A program made the translations under genes and the position numbers. A stretch of DNA of 64,000 nt, taken from Anaerostipes sp. 992a (GTDB taxonomy: Bacteria; Bacillota; Clostridia; Lachnospirales; Lachnospiraceae). How positions within the stretch are numbered: the stretch's first letter is position 1; each line of letters starts with the position of its first letter. The stretch lies in NCBI RefSeq assembly GCF_001940245.1, contig NZ_MJIG01000004.1, positions 1,240,001 through 1,304,000 of the forward strand. Reading direction: 5' to 3'. Of this stretch, positions 44,144 to 53,232 are shown piece by piece. The notes under the pieces are model-generated. The model was not told the origin of the DNA. It did not search any database and was given only the letters and a program-made list of their open reading frames with translations.

Positions 44144-44220
44144 ACTATCATCCTTTCTGCCATACTATGACGGATTTGATTATACTCCGTGTCCACCTTG
44201 GCAGACACCTACAAAATGCT

Positions 44221-44263
44221 GTTTAATTTTAAACTATCTTACCACATTATTACTTTAAGTCAA
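44221..44263 (-). promoter_or_regulatory. Promoter and operator of the MarR-gltA unit
   Basis: TTGACT (44258-44263), a 16-bp spacer and TAAGAT (44236-44241) on the minus strand. The perfect palindrome GTTTAA-TT-TTAAAC (44221-44234) overlaps the start point. Confidence 0.65.
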
Positions 44264-44325
44264 TGGTGTTTAGAATAATTTAAGAAAAAGAAAAGAAATG
44301 GATTAGATTCCATTTCTTAAAGAAT

Positions 44326-44772
44326 TTATAAATATTTATTCAGGCTATCCTCAATATTTCCATTGATCTTTTCAGCAATCTGTACCATAAAGCGAATTTC
44401 TTCTTCTGAAATCCCCTGAAAGGTAATGCTTCGGATCTTCTCATGAATCTTCTCCAGCTCCTGTACGATCCCAATGGCTTTTTCTGTCAACAGAATGTGT
44501 TCATACCGTCTGTCCTCCTGATCCTGAAGAATCCAAACCAGTTTCTGCTCCTTCATACGGTGAATGGACTGAGAGATATGTCCCTTCGTGAACATTCTTA
44601 GTCGATTCAAGTCCTTAGCCGTATTATGCTTCTCATCCCATTTTGACAAATAGTATAACAGCTTCATATCGATCTTTCGAAGTCCATACTCCTTTTGCAA
44701 AGGCTCTATCAACTTCTCATATAACTTTCGCATCTGAATTCCATTTAACAATAATTCGATGGATTGTTCCAC
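44326..44772 (-). CDS. MarR-family regulator
   Basis: A 148-residue MarR protein (AKDLNRLRMFTKGHISQSIHRM recognition region, then LVWILQDQEDRRYEHILLT wing). It is monocistronic. A CCTAAGT...ACTTAGG inverted repeat at the start point suggests autorepression. Its target genes are not evident. Confidence 0.85.
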   Translation of the reverse strand: MEQSIELLLNGIQMRKLYEKLIEPLQKEYGLRKIDMKLLYYLSKWDEKHNTAKDLNRLRMFTKGHISQSIHRMKEQKLVWILQDQEDRRYEHILLTEKAIGIVQELEKIHEKIRSITFQGISEEEIRFMVQIAEKINGNIEDSLNKYL

Positions 44773-44783
44773 GTCTCTTCCCC

Positions 44784-44837
44784 CCTAAGTTTATATTTCA
44801 CTTAGGAAACTATACCACCAAAAAATTTTCCTTTCAA
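44784..44837 (-). promoter_or_regulatory. Promoter and palindrome of the MarR gene
   Basis: TTGAAA (44832-44837), a 17-bp spacer and TATAGT (44809-44814) on the minus strand. CCTAAGT (44784-44790) and ACTTAGG (44800-44806) form a perfect inverted repeat just downstream of the -10 box. Confidence 0.7.
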
Positions 44838-44890
44838 TAGAAAAAGAAAATCATCCTAACTGATTTACATATTTAACTTTCAAATAACCC

Positions 44891-45589
44891 TTACTCTACC
44901 TTCATCATACGATACCCTACTCCGATATGAGTCTGTATGTATTGAGGAGAGGAAGGCTCAGATTCAATTTTTTTACGCAAGGTTGCCATAAATACCCGAA
45001 GGGATGCAATGTTATTTTCCCAGCTGTTTCCCCATATTTTCTGTGTGATAAAAGTATGGGTCAATACCTTTCCCACATTTTGAGACAACAGACATAATAA
45101 TTTATATTCGATTGGTGTCAGATGTAGCTCCTCATCTCCCAGGAACACGCACCCTGCTGCATAGTCGATTCTTAATCTTCCATTGGTAAATACGGAGGCT
45201 GCTGGCTGACTGCCCTGCATCGCCGCAAGCCTTCTCTGCACCACCCTCAGACGGGCCAAAAGCTCCTCCACGGAAAATGGCTTTGTCAGATAATCATCAG
45301 CACCTGCATCCAGAGCATCAATCTTATCCGTGTCTTCGCTTCTGGCACTGATGACGATGATGGGAAGATTGGTCCATGTGCGAATCTTCCTGATCACATC
45401 TACTCCATCCATATCCGGCAGCCCAAGATCCAGAAGCATAACATCCGGATTATGCGTAGATGCCTCCAAAATGGCCGATTCTCCATTGGGCGCTGTCAGA
45501 TACCGATATTTATGAGCTTTTAACGTTGTCGTAATCAGGTTACGCACTGGCGCATCATCCTCTACGACTAAAATTTGCAATTTATTCAT
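44891..45589 (-). CDS. kdpE: KdpE-type response regulator
   Basis: A 232-aa OmpR-class regulator. The receiver (residues 1-120) has Asp in MLLDLGLPDMDG and Lys in LTKPFS. The winged-helix output domain follows (about 135-230: LTPIEYKLLCLLSQNVGKVLTH and VGYRM). It overlaps kdpD by 8 bp. Tandem 11-bp repeats upstream of trkH are good candidates for its binding site. Confidence 0.9.
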   Translation of the reverse strand: MNKLQILVVEDDAPVRNLITTTLKAHKYRYLTAPNGESAILEASTHNPDVMLLDLGLPDMDGVDVIRKIRTWTNLPIIVISARSEDTDKIDALDAGADDYLTKPFSVEELLARLRVVQRRLAAMQGSQPAASVFTNGRLRIDYAAGCVFLGDEELHLTPIEYKLLCLLSQNVGKVLTHTFITQKIWGNSWENNIASLRVFMATLRKKIESEPSSPQYIQTHIGVGYRMMKVE

Positions 45590-47558
45590 CTATACTTACC
45601 TCCTCTGCAGATAGTGTAAATCGAAAAATCGTTCCTCGGGGTTTATGATCCAAAACCGTAATTTCTCCTCCATGTGCATCGATGATCGCCTTGCATAAAT
45701 ATAAACCAAGCCCCATGCTGCGGCGACTGTCAGATGCCTGATTGGTGCCCGTATAAAACATCTCAAAAATATGTGGTTTCGCCTCATCAGGAATCCCCGG
45801 TCCCTGATCTTTGATCTCCACGATCACCTGTCCCTGATCCTTTTTGACAGAAATTATTATCTCCGATCCTTCCGGCGTATATTTTACCGCATTGTCTAAG
45901 ATATTGATCATCGTCTGAACGATCAGTCTCGGATCCATTCGGGCAAGAATCAGTTCATTGGTACTTTCTACCCTGATCTGATGCCCCTTTCCTTTGATAT
46001 GACGAAGTGCCTCCTCAATGGCCTCGTCGATCAGCTCTGCAGACATATGAATCTGCATCCTCCCTTCCTCAATCCTAGTGACATATAAAAGATTTTCCAC
46101 CATATTGATCAGCCACATGGCATCCTCATAAATGTCTCCATAAATCTGGACCTTGGTCTGTTCATCGAAACAGTTTCCATTGGAGAGCAGATTACTGGCA
46201 TTTCCAGAAATCGATGTCAGCGGTGTTCTCAGATCATGGGAAATACCTCTGAGAAGGTTGGCCCTTAACTGTTCATTTTTCGCCAATATGGCCGCTTCCT
46301 CTTTTTCTCTGGCATTCTTCTTATTTTCCAGTGCCAGGGCACATTCTCCTAAAATGGAAAGAACGATACTATTCTCAAATGCGTCCAATGGGTTGTTCTT
46401 CGCCTCAATTCCAATCACGCCATAGACATTACTATTGACCCGAATGGCCAGATACAGCCACGGAAGATGAGAATAATGGTCCGTTCCGGCCCCTGCATGC
46501 TTATTATGCTGTAGTGTCCATAAGGCTGCTTCCTTTTCTTCTTCTGAAAGACACTCCTCCTGTCCCTTTCTTCGGCTTTCCTTGGATAGGTAAATATGAG
46601 GTTTATCTAGATTTCCCTTTTCATTACGCAGCATCGTCACCATATCCCGGTCCAAAAGCTTTAAAAGCTGATTTGCCGTTGCCGTCATAATCTCTTCCCG
46701 ACCTTTTGCCTTCTGAAGAAGCTGATTGGCATCGAATAAAAGCTTCGTCCGATAAGCAAGACTTGCCAGCTGATTGGCATGAGCCTTTTGCTTCGCTGCC
46801 AAAGATCCAGTGATAAATGCTGCCAGAAACATAACTATAAAGGTTACTGGATATCCTTTATCATAGGCAAACAACGTATATCTTGGTTCTGTAAAAAAGA
46901 AATTAAAGACGATCACACTAATAATAGAACTGGCCAGACTATATCCCCGATAGGTCGTAATCACGGCTGTAATTAGTACACTTAAAATATATACCATAAT
47001 AATATTAGCTTCACTAAAGCCAAATCGATGAAAAACAACCCCAACACAGGTGGCGGCAAATAAGGAAATAAAGCATTTTATAATATCACCAATGGAGAAA
47101 AATCCATCGTTCTTCCCTCTTGCCTCTTCAACAAGATAAAAACTTCCAGTCTCTCTGTCGGGAATAATATGAATATCTGCATTCGGTGCATAATCGATCA
47201 ACTGATCGGTAATGGTAGGCTTAATCAAAAGCCTCCTGCGACGGACTGCACTTCGGCCAATCACAATATTAGTCACTCCAGATAACCTTGCAAATTCTGA
47301 GATCTGATAAGGAACATCATCTCCATAACAGGTCTCCACCTTGGCTCCCAGTTGTTTGGCCAGAAGAATATTCTCATTTAATCTTTTTTTATTTTCCCTG
47401 CTCATGGATGCAAAATCAGGTGTTTCTACGAAAAGGGCCGTAAAGTCTCCCTGAAAAGCCCTGGCCATTCTGGATGCTGTCTCAATAATTCTTGCATTGG
47501 ATGGAGCGGAAGACAGACAGACCAACACATGTTCTCTTCTATGATTTTTCTCATTCAT
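45582..47558 (-). CDS. kdpD: KdpD-type sensor kinase lacking the KdpD N-terminal domain
   Basis: A 658-residue kinase. It starts with a universal-stress-like domain (about 10-130: HVLVCLSSAPSNARIIETA). Four DUF4118 membrane helices follow (about 155-260), then a GAF-like region (about 290-430). HisKA (GISHDLRTPLTSISG, phospho-His) and HATPase (NILDNAVKY, DQGPGIPDE, GLGLYLCKAI) are last. The roughly 200-residue KdpD sensor domain with a Walker A motif, normally first, is absent. The start at 47558 follows AGGAA. No kdpFABC genes are nearby; trkA and trkH are just upstream, so it likely controls Trk/Ktr-type uptake. Confidence 0.88.
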   Translation of the reverse strand: MNEKNHRREHVLVCLSSAPSNARIIETASRMARAFQGDFTALFVETPDFASMSRENKKRLNENILLAKQLGAKVETCYGDDVPYQISEFARLSGVTNIVIGRSAVRRRRLLIKPTITDQLIDYAPNADIHIIPDRETGSFYLVEEARGKNDGFFSIGDIIKCFISLFAATCVGVVFHRFGFSEANIIMVYILSVLITAVITTYRGYSLASSIISVIVFNFFFTEPRYTLFAYDKGYPVTFIVMFLAAFITGSLAAKQKAHANQLASLAYRTKLLFDANQLLQKAKGREEIMTATANQLLKLLDRDMVTMLRNEKGNLDKPHIYLSKESRRKGQEECLSEEEKEAALWTLQHNKHAGAGTDHYSHLPWLYLAIRVNSNVYGVIGIEAKNNPLDAFENSIVLSILGECALALENKKNAREKEEAAILAKNEQLRANLLRGISHDLRTPLTSISGNASNLLSNGNCFDEQTKVQIYGDIYEDAMWLINMVENLLYVTRIEEGRMQIHMSAELIDEAIEEALRHIKGKGHQIRVESTNELILARMDPRLIVQTMINILDNAVKYTPEGSEIIISVKKDQGQVIVEIKDQGPGIPDEAKPHIFEMFYTGTNQASDSRRSMGLGLYLCKAIIDAHGGEITVLDHKPRGTIFRFTLSAEEVSIDE

Positions 47559-47594
47559 CTTTGATTCCTGCCATTCTATCCTTATGTTAATGAA

Positions 47595-47621
47595 CCCAGG
47601 CATTCGAAATCAACGCCTGGG
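47595..47621 (-). terminator. Hairpin between trkA and kdpD
   Basis: CCCAGGC and GCCTGGG form a 7-bp stem 37 nt before the kdpD start. The U-rich tail is weak, so it may attenuate rather than end transcription. Confidence 0.4.
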
Positions 47622-47678
47622 CTTCTGTTCTTATTATATCATTGGAATTCTTTGGAGCCAACCTTGAAAAAATGCCTT

Positions 47679-48326
47679 TTAGATATGAAAACACTTCTGT
47701 ACATCCTTATAATTTCCAAGCACCATCATCGTCTGTCCCTGTAAAAGTGTATAATCTGGTCCAATCATAAAATCAATTTTTCCATCTGTCTTAATTCCCA
47801 TAATATTGATACTATACTTCTTTCGGATATCCAGCTGTCCAATGGTCTTTCCAATCCACATATCCGGTATAGATACCTCAAAAATCGCATATTCTTCGCT
47901 TAATTCAATATAATCAAAAATATGATCCGAGCTATATCGAATAGCAGTCCAGCTTGCCAGCTGTTTCTCCGGATAGACTACCTCATCTGCTCCATTTCGC
48001 AGCAGGAATTTCTTGTGTACATCTCTGGTTGCTCTTGCTACTACCAGCTGTCCTCCCAGTTCTTTTAAAAGAGAGGTTGTTTCCAAAGAACTCTGAAAAT
48101 CATCTCCAATAGCTACAATACAGACATCAAAATTGCGCACCCCTAATGATTTTAAAAATTCTTCATTGGTACTATCCCCAATCTGTGCGTTGGTGACATA
48201 AGGAAGAACAACCTCCACTCTATCTTCCTTTTTATCCACCGCCATAATCTGATGTCCCAGTTCATTTAATTTTATTGCAATATGCTTTCCAAATCGTCCA
48301 AGTCCGATTAATAATATTGATTTCAT
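47679..48326 (-). CDS. trkA: TrkA/KtrA-type potassium uptake regulator
   Basis: A 215-aa RCK protein. The Rossmann motif GLGRFGKHIA is near the N-terminus with VDKKEDRV, and a RCK_C domain (about 130-215) follows. It gates the TrkH/KtrB channel using ATP/ADP or NAD(H), and often c-di-AMP in Firmicutes. It lies 27 nt after trkH. Confidence 0.9.
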   Translation of the reverse strand: MKSILLIGLGRFGKHIAIKLNELGHQIMAVDKKEDRVEVVLPYVTNAQIGDSTNEEFLKSLGVRNFDVCIVAIGDDFQSSLETTSLLKELGGQLVVARATRDVHKKFLLRNGADEVVYPEKQLASWTAIRYSSDHIFDYIELSEEYAIFEVSIPDMWIGKTIGQLDIRKKYSINIMGIKTDGKIDFMIGPDYTLLQGQTMMVLGNYKDVQKCFHI

Positions 48327-48353
48327 TCTTTCATCCTCCTATGCCACTTTCTT

Positions 48354-49706
48354 CTATCCTACTGTAATCTTCTCCTGTGGAAGTCTTGAAAGCTGCCGTC
48401 TCGTACCAGATACTGCTGCAAATACCAATGTCAGACCTCCTACTCTTCCAAAGAACATTAACATGATCAGGATTACCCTGGACACAACTCCCAATGTAGG
48501 TGTGATTCCCAGCGTTAACCCGACGGTTCCTATGGCAGATCCTGCTTCAAACATACTGGTCAACATGGGAATCTCTTCAATTCCACTGATAATAATGCTT
48601 CCCATTAAAAATAAGACCAAATATAGCATCAATACGGTCACTGCATATTTTATCGTATCTTCTGCTACTCTTCTGCCAAAAAAGTTTGCGTCCTCTCTTC
48701 TTCGAAAAACTGCAATTGCTGATGCGATCAGCACTGCAACGGTCGTTGTTTTCATTCCACCAGCGGTAGATCCTGGAGAACCTCCAATTAACATCAGAAG
48801 GATCATGATCATCTTACCTGCCTCACTGAGCATAGTCAGATCTGCCGTGTTAAATCCTGCTGTCCTCGGCGTTACTGACTGGAATAAAGCGTATAACAGA
48901 CGTTCAGATGTAGAACATCCGCTCCATATACCTTTGGAAAATTCACAAAAATAAAAATATACGGCTGGAAAGACAATTAACATGGATGTTACCAGCAAAA
49001 TCACTTTCGTCTGCATTCGATATTTTCGAATATGCCATTTATTCACCGCAATATCTTCCCAGGTTAAAAATCCAATTCCTCCTGTGATGATCAACATCAT
49101 AATGACCACATTGATCACCGGCTGCGTTGCATAAGACGTAAGGGAGGAAAACTGCGCTTTTTCTCCCATCAGATCAAACCCGGCATTACAAAACGCGGAT
49201 ATGGAATGGAAAATGGCGTATAAGATTCCTTTCAAAGGTCCAAACTCCTTACAAAAGATTGGAGCCATAATTGCCGCTCCAAACAGCTCTATGGAGATAG
49301 CCGTCTTCAAAATAAAGTTAGTCAGCTTTACAATACCACCTACCTGAGGCGCAGATATGGCCTCCTGCATGGTACTTCTCTGCATCAATCCAATCTTTCT
49401 TCCAGAAATAATCGCAATCAAAACAGCCATGGTCACAACGCCCATTCCTCCAATCTGAATCAATAAAAGGATGATCGTCTGCCCAAAGGCAGACCAATAC
49501 GTGGCAGTATCATGTACCACCAGTCCCGTTACACACACGGAGGACGTAGCGGTAAAAAGCGCATCTAAAAAAGGCGCTCCCTCTCCTGTTTTTGTAGACA
49601 CAGGAAGCATCAATAAAATACTTCCTAATAAAATAACAAATAGGAAGCCAAAAATAATAATTTGAAAAGACGATAAATGCTTTTTCCTATTCTTTTTATT
49701 CATCAC
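48354..49706 (-). CDS. trkH: TrkH/KtrB-type potassium transporter
   Basis: A 450-residue SKT-family transporter with four pore-loop repeats. Segments such as TATSSVCVTGLVVHDT, HSISAFCNAGFDLMG, SVTPRTAGFNTADLT and SAIGTVGLTLG carry the P-loop glycines. It is the first gene of the trkH-trkA-kdpD-kdpE unit. The start has only a modest ribosome site. Candidate KdpE sites are upstream. Confidence 0.92.
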   Translation of the reverse strand: MMNKKNRKKHLSSFQIIIFGFLFVILLGSILLMLPVSTKTGEGAPFLDALFTATSSVCVTGLVVHDTATYWSAFGQTIILLLIQIGGMGVVTMAVLIAIISGRKIGLMQRSTMQEAISAPQVGGIVKLTNFILKTAISIELFGAAIMAPIFCKEFGPLKGILYAIFHSISAFCNAGFDLMGEKAQFSSLTSYATQPVINVVIMMLIITGGIGFLTWEDIAVNKWHIRKYRMQTKVILLVTSMLIVFPAVYFYFCEFSKGIWSGCSTSERLLYALFQSVTPRTAGFNTADLTMLSEAGKMIMILLMLIGGSPGSTAGGMKTTTVAVLIASAIAVFRRREDANFFGRRVAEDTIKYAVTVLMLYLVLFLMGSIIISGIEEIPMLTSMFEAGSAIGTVGLTLGITPTLGVVSRVILIMLMFFGRVGGLTLVFAAVSGTRRQLSRLPQEKITVG

Positions 49707-49745
49707 ACCACTCTCTCTAAATCTTAATATTTCTTTTTTTCATTC

Positions 49746-49812
49746 ATTATCCCATGAGAATAATTAAGCTTGCATTAATAAGACACTTTTCGTATTAAGA
49801 CCGTATTAAGAC
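49746..49812 (-). promoter_or_regulatory. trkH promoter region with tandem KdpE-like sites
   Basis: CGTATTAAGAC occurs twice in direct tandem at 49791-49801 and 49802-49812, with a related ATTAATAAGAC at 49774-49784. An 11-bp direct repeat is the usual form of OmpR-class sites. A GATAAT -10 (49746-49751) with no good -35 lies downstream, as expected for an activated promoter. Confidence 0.6.
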
Positions 49813-49827
49813 TAATAAATTCTATTA

Positions 49828-49856
49828 TTTTCAAAATATCAGATTTAGGATATACT
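49828..49856 (+). promoter_or_regulatory. Promoter of the hydroxyacid dehydrogenase gene
   Basis: TTTTCA (49828-49833), a 17-bp spacer and TATACT (49851-49856) on the plus strand, about 45 nt before the start codon. Confidence 0.5.
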
Positions 49857-49899
49857 AGAAGGCAGATAAATATAACAGAAATGGAGGAATCATATAATT

Positions 49900-50832
49900 A
49901 TGAAGATTGTATTTTTAGATGCAAAAACCATTGGTGATGATATTGACTTATCCAAATTCGATTCTCTGGGACAAGTGATAAAATATCCAAATTCCACTCC
50001 AGAAGAAGCACTTCTTCGTACCGAAGATGCTGATATCGTAATTGTCAATAAGATAGAAGTAAATGCCTCTACCATTGGAAATGCCAGTCATCTGAAACTG
50101 GTTTGTGTTACTGCAACTGGAACAGATAATCTGGACAAGGACTATCTTGCCGAGAGGGGCATTGCCTGGAGAAATGCAGCTGGATATTCGACCGAAAGTG
50201 TCGCTCAGCATACTTTTGCCCTGCTTTTCTATCTTCTGGAAAAGCTTCGTTATTATGATGACTATGTAAAAAGCGGCAGCTATATCAAAAGCGATATTTT
50301 TACCAATCTGGATGAAGGCTTCCATGAAATCGCAGGCTCCACCTGGGGCATCATCGGACTTGGCAATATTGGCCGTCGAGTAGCAGACATTGCCAGGGTC
50401 TTTGGCGCAAGGGTCATCTATGCTTCTGCTTCCGGCAGTGCACCTCAGGAAGGATATGCGCAGGTGGATCTGGACACATTATATGCCCAGTCTGACATTA
50501 TCTCTGTGCATGCACCGCTCAATGAATATACAGAAGGTCTGATCAAGAAAGAAGCCTTTTCCAAAATGAAAAAGACCTGCATCTTCCTGAATCTGGGCCG
50601 TGGCCCAATCGTAGTCGAAGCAGATCTTGCAGACGCATTGAAAAATAATCAAATCGCTGCTGCCGGATTGGATGTTCTCTGTGAAGAGCCAATGGCTGCG
50701 AACAATCCTCTCTATGCCATTCAAGACAGCCGCAAGCTGATCATCACTCCACATACCGCCTGGGCAAGCATCCAGGCCCGCAACAAATTAATGGATATTA
50801 TCCATCAGCATATTGCCGATTTTCTTGCCTAG
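49900..50832 (+). CDS. D-2-hydroxyacid dehydrogenase
   Basis: A 310-aa NAD-dependent enzyme. The nucleotide-binding GLGNIGRRVA and the catalytic Arg (NLGRGPIV), Glu (CEEPMA) and His (TPHTAW) are present. It reduces a 2-oxo acid to the D-hydroxy acid or the reverse. The pattern is closest to glycerate or hydroxypyruvate reductase-like enzymes, but the substrate is not certain. GGAGGAA precedes the ATG. It is monocistronic and converges with the next gene. Confidence 0.88.
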   Translation: MKIVFLDAKTIGDDIDLSKFDSLGQVIKYPNSTPEEALLRTEDADIVIVNKIEVNASTIGNASHLKLVCVTATGTDNLDKDYLAERGIAWRNAAGYSTESVAQHTFALLFYLLEKLRYYDDYVKSGSYIKSDIFTNLDEGFHEIAGSTWGIIGLGNIGRRVADIARVFGARVIYASASGSAPQEGYAQVDLDTLYAQSDIISVHAPLNEYTEGLIKKEAFSKMKKTCIFLNLGRGPIVVEADLADALKNNQIAAAGLDVLCEEPMAANNPLYAIQDSRKLIITPHTAWASIQARNKLMDIIHQHIADFLA

Positions 50833-50839
50833 TACATGA

Positions 50840-52087
50840 TCAATCAATGATTTTATATTTTCTTAAAAGCTCCACTCTCTGCTTGCCAAGCTGTATACTT
50901 TCTGCAGCTTGATTCTGATTGCTGGAGTTTTTATTTTCTTTATAATAATGCCAGATGCGGTTCATCCAGGCAACAGGCAGAAGAAATGGATATCGATTCA
51001 GATAAGGATATCTTCCAGAAATACTCTTGGCAGCTGGAAAGAGTGATTTTCTTAAGGATACCTTGGCTTCCTTGCCCTTTTTATCGGCGGCAACCGCATT
51101 TAGCGTAATGGTGCTGCTATGCTTCCGGGCCATATTATTATCCCCAAAGACACCTCCATCCAGAAGATCTGCAAGCAACGCCTCTGGATCCGCCTGAATT
51201 CTTTTCCATTTTTTTACTTCATATGGCTTTAACGGCCAGACTCCTAAATATGTTTTTCCAATCTCAAACAATGCCTTTATAAAATAAAGCGCTCGCATTC
51301 TTTCACATTTCTCATACACGATACTCCAGTCAATGACATCTTCATACTTCTTTGCAAACAGCACAATGTCACCAACCTGACGAATACCAAATCCACTGTG
51401 AAGAAAATGCTTAAAGGCATGGGCAATGAGATAGCTCAAGTGATCCGTATATCCTAACGTATAGATGGTAACCCCATCGATTTCCATAGGAATCTTTCTT
51501 GTCTGCACATCAGCAAACAACTCATTAAAATTACCATATGCATCTGAGCTTTCGGAAAACAGGTCCTTATGCAGTTCCACAACGAGACATCCTTTTGAAT
51601 GATAATATGAAACTTCAAATTCCTTTTCTATTTCCTTATCGGGCTCCACATATGCCATGCCCCATTGACGCATGGCAGCATCTGTCCTCTCAAAATCCTC
51701 CCATCCGATCAGAAAATCCTCATCATTGGAAATCCTATCATCTGGAATCGGATACAAAGAGCGGCAGACAACTCCCTTCACGATCAGTGGACAAACTCCA
51801 TCTTCCATCAGCTTTTGATACAATAATTTCAGTTCCTCTGTCCGCCTTACCTGCAAGATGGTCTGGCGAATGGATGTATTCTTAATCTGCATTAAAATGG
51901 CAGGGTTCACTTTTTTTAAAGATTCACACTGGCAGACTGTCTCATAAATCAATGGCAGCAGGCTGTGCTTACCCGCCAGTTTAAAGAAAGCCAGCCACTG
52001 TTCATCGCTGATTTCCTCTTTCCAGTCTATCTGATCACCGCGTAAATGTGCGGCAAATGCCTGTAGCAGCATTTCATTTATCGTCAT
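50840..52087 (-). CDS. Nucleotidyltransferase-fold protein (NTP_transf_5-like)
   Basis: A 415-aa protein with the pattern of the uncharacterised nucleotidyltransferase family PF14907: PLIVKGVVCRSLYPIPDDR and ISNDEDFLI (probable metal Asp), then VVELHKDLF and HLSYLIAHAFKHF. Members are found in cell-surface and capsule loci. The C-terminal 100 residues have no assigned domain. It stands alone. Confidence 0.75.
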   Translation of the reverse strand: MTINEMLLQAFAAHLRGDQIDWKEEISDEQWLAFFKLAGKHSLLPLIYETVCQCESLKKVNPAILMQIKNTSIRQTILQVRRTEELKLLYQKLMEDGVCPLIVKGVVCRSLYPIPDDRISNDEDFLIGWEDFERTDAAMRQWGMAYVEPDKEIEKEFEVSYYHSKGCLVVELHKDLFSESSDAYGNFNELFADVQTRKIPMEIDGVTIYTLGYTDHLSYLIAHAFKHFLHSGFGIRQVGDIVLFAKKYEDVIDWSIVYEKCERMRALYFIKALFEIGKTYLGVWPLKPYEVKKWKRIQADPEALLADLLDGGVFGDNNMARKHSSTITLNAVAADKKGKEAKVSLRKSLFPAAKSISGRYPYLNRYPFLLPVAWMNRIWHYYKENKNSSNQNQAAESIQLGKQRVELLRKYKIID

Positions 52088-52269
52088 ATTGGTAGCTCCT
52101 TATCATTATTTTCCATCTGAGAATGTCCCCGACATATTTACTCTTGTCACAATTCTAACGGTTCTTTTCCGGCTTGTCAATTTTCATAAGGAATAAATAG
52201 CTGTTTGGTGTTGCCCTAAGCATAGAAATATCATCTTCGACATCTGCACCCTTCTCTACCAACTTTATA

Positions 52270-52298
52270 TTGCACCTGTGTTTTCTAGCTGTTATAAT
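52270..52298 (+). promoter_or_regulatory. Promoter of the 32-aa membrane peptide
   Basis: TTGCAC (52270-52275), a 17-bp spacer and TATAAT (52293-52298). The transcript would start near 52305 with a leader of about 110 nt containing an AGAGGG...CCCTCT hairpin. Confidence 0.7.
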
Positions 52299-52307
52299 CA
52301 GGACATG

Positions 52308-52337
52308 GGTGCTACCATAACGGTAGGCGGTTAGTCC
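52308..52337 (+). repeat. Inverted repeat, left arm (toxin leader)
   Basis: GGTGCTACC and CGGTTAGTCC blocks match the complement of 52561-52586. As a result the 5' ends of the two convergent RNAs carry nearly the same sequence. Confidence 0.75.
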
Positions 52338-52412
52338 TTCTCCAGAGGGACTGTGACCCTCTGATTACATAGAAACCTGTAAAGGAATCCAGTGGAAAGG
52401 AGGGCTAAGCCA

Positions 52413-52511
52413 ATGAGTATTGTGGACTTCATTACAGTCGTGAGCTTCGGCATCACCTGCTTTTGTGCCGGATACACATTCGGCAAAGATAATAATAAGA
52501 CACAAAAATAA
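52413..52511 (+). CDS. 32-aa hydrophobic peptide, candidate type I toxin
   Basis: The peptide (MSIVDFITVVSFGITCFCAG plus a basic tail KDNNKTQK) is a single membrane helix with a charged end, as in Fst- and holin-like type I toxins of Firmicutes. AAGGAGG is 9 nt before the ATG. A structured leader, an antisense promoter downstream and a shared bidirectional terminator complete the layout of a type I toxin-antitoxin locus. The function is inferred. Confidence 0.65.
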   Translation: MSIVDFITVVSFGITCFCAGYTFGKDNNKTQK

Positions 52512-52542
52512 CCGCCCTGTCTGCAAACTAAGCGGTTACTTT
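52504..52542. terminator. Shared bidirectional terminator
   Basis: TAACCGC (52509-52515) and GCGGTTA (52532-52538) form a stem flanked by A-run and T-run on both strands, overlapping the toxin stop codon. Confidence 0.8.
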
Positions 52543-52593
52543 TATAATCAGTAAATATGTGGACTAACCGTCTATCGGTAGCACTCTTTTTCT
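52509..52593 (-). ncRNA. Putative antisense antitoxin RNA
   Basis: From the promoter at 52600-52628 an RNA of about 80-90 nt would run toward the toxin gene and stop at the shared terminator. It overlaps the toxin mRNA only at the terminator, and its 5' part repeats the leader sequence of the toxin mRNA. No coding potential is seen. Confidence 0.5.
52561..52586 (-). repeat. Inverted repeat, right arm (antisense RNA 5' end)
   Basis: Complement of the arm at 52308-52337 with a few mismatches and a 3-nt gap. Confidence 0.75.
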
Positions 52594-52599
52594 ATAATT

Positions 52600-52628
52600 A
52601 TATTAGCACGCATCTGTGGAAATGTCAA
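52600..52628 (-). promoter_or_regulatory. Promoter of the antisense RNA
   Basis: TTGACA (52623-52628), a 17-bp spacer and TAATAT (52600-52605) on the minus strand, stronger than the toxin promoter by consensus. Confidence 0.75.
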
Positions 52629-52639
52629 AAATTTTCTTA

Positions 52640-53140
52640 ATCTTGTAACTCCCCATACAAACCTAAATTTATCACTTTAACACCTTTTATTTATTCGTTT
52701 TCTTTTTCCTTTTTCATGTATCACACCTCCAAATCCTGATTTCCAGTTCATCAAAACTATTATCTAAAAATGGAAGTTCCATAGAATCTCCCAACACAAA
52801 GGACATATTATCCAAATGCTTTTTGAATTTTTTCTTTATTACTAGATTTCATTCTTATAATGCACTCCCTTTTTTCGGTATATAATAACTGCCCATATCT
52901 ATATGTTCCAATACCAGTAATTTCACCCTCTTTGCACGGTCAGACTTCCGTTCGTTCCGACAACTCTGTGGCACGAAATAATAATGGATATAAAATTTGT
53001 GTCCGACAACTCCATCTACTGTTAGTGCAGACATTTTTCCGTCTGACATATGGTATCATTTTTTAATTTTAAATTTATCTGTCCAGAAAATCTTTCATCA
53101 AATTTTTCATTGAAAATCTGTGAGTAATTTTATTCTCAAG
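52640..53140. other. Non-coding stretch with no assigned feature
   Basis: About 500 bp of AT-rich sequence between the toxin locus and the tuf terminator. I see no convincing gene, and the short frames lack ribosome sites and homology. Confidence 0.5.
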
Positions 53141-53145
53141 ATACA

Positions 53146-53177
53146 GAAAAACCCCAGAAACACAAGGTTTCTGGGGT
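53146..53177 (-). terminator. tuf terminator
   Basis: On the minus strand CCCCAGAAAC and GTTTCTGGGG flank a 5-nt loop, followed by TTTTT, 56 nt after the tuf stop codon. Confidence 0.9.
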
Positions 53178-53232
53178 ATCTTACGTTTGGACATAAGTTA
53201 TCTTACGATAACAAATCTATATTCAGATTGTA

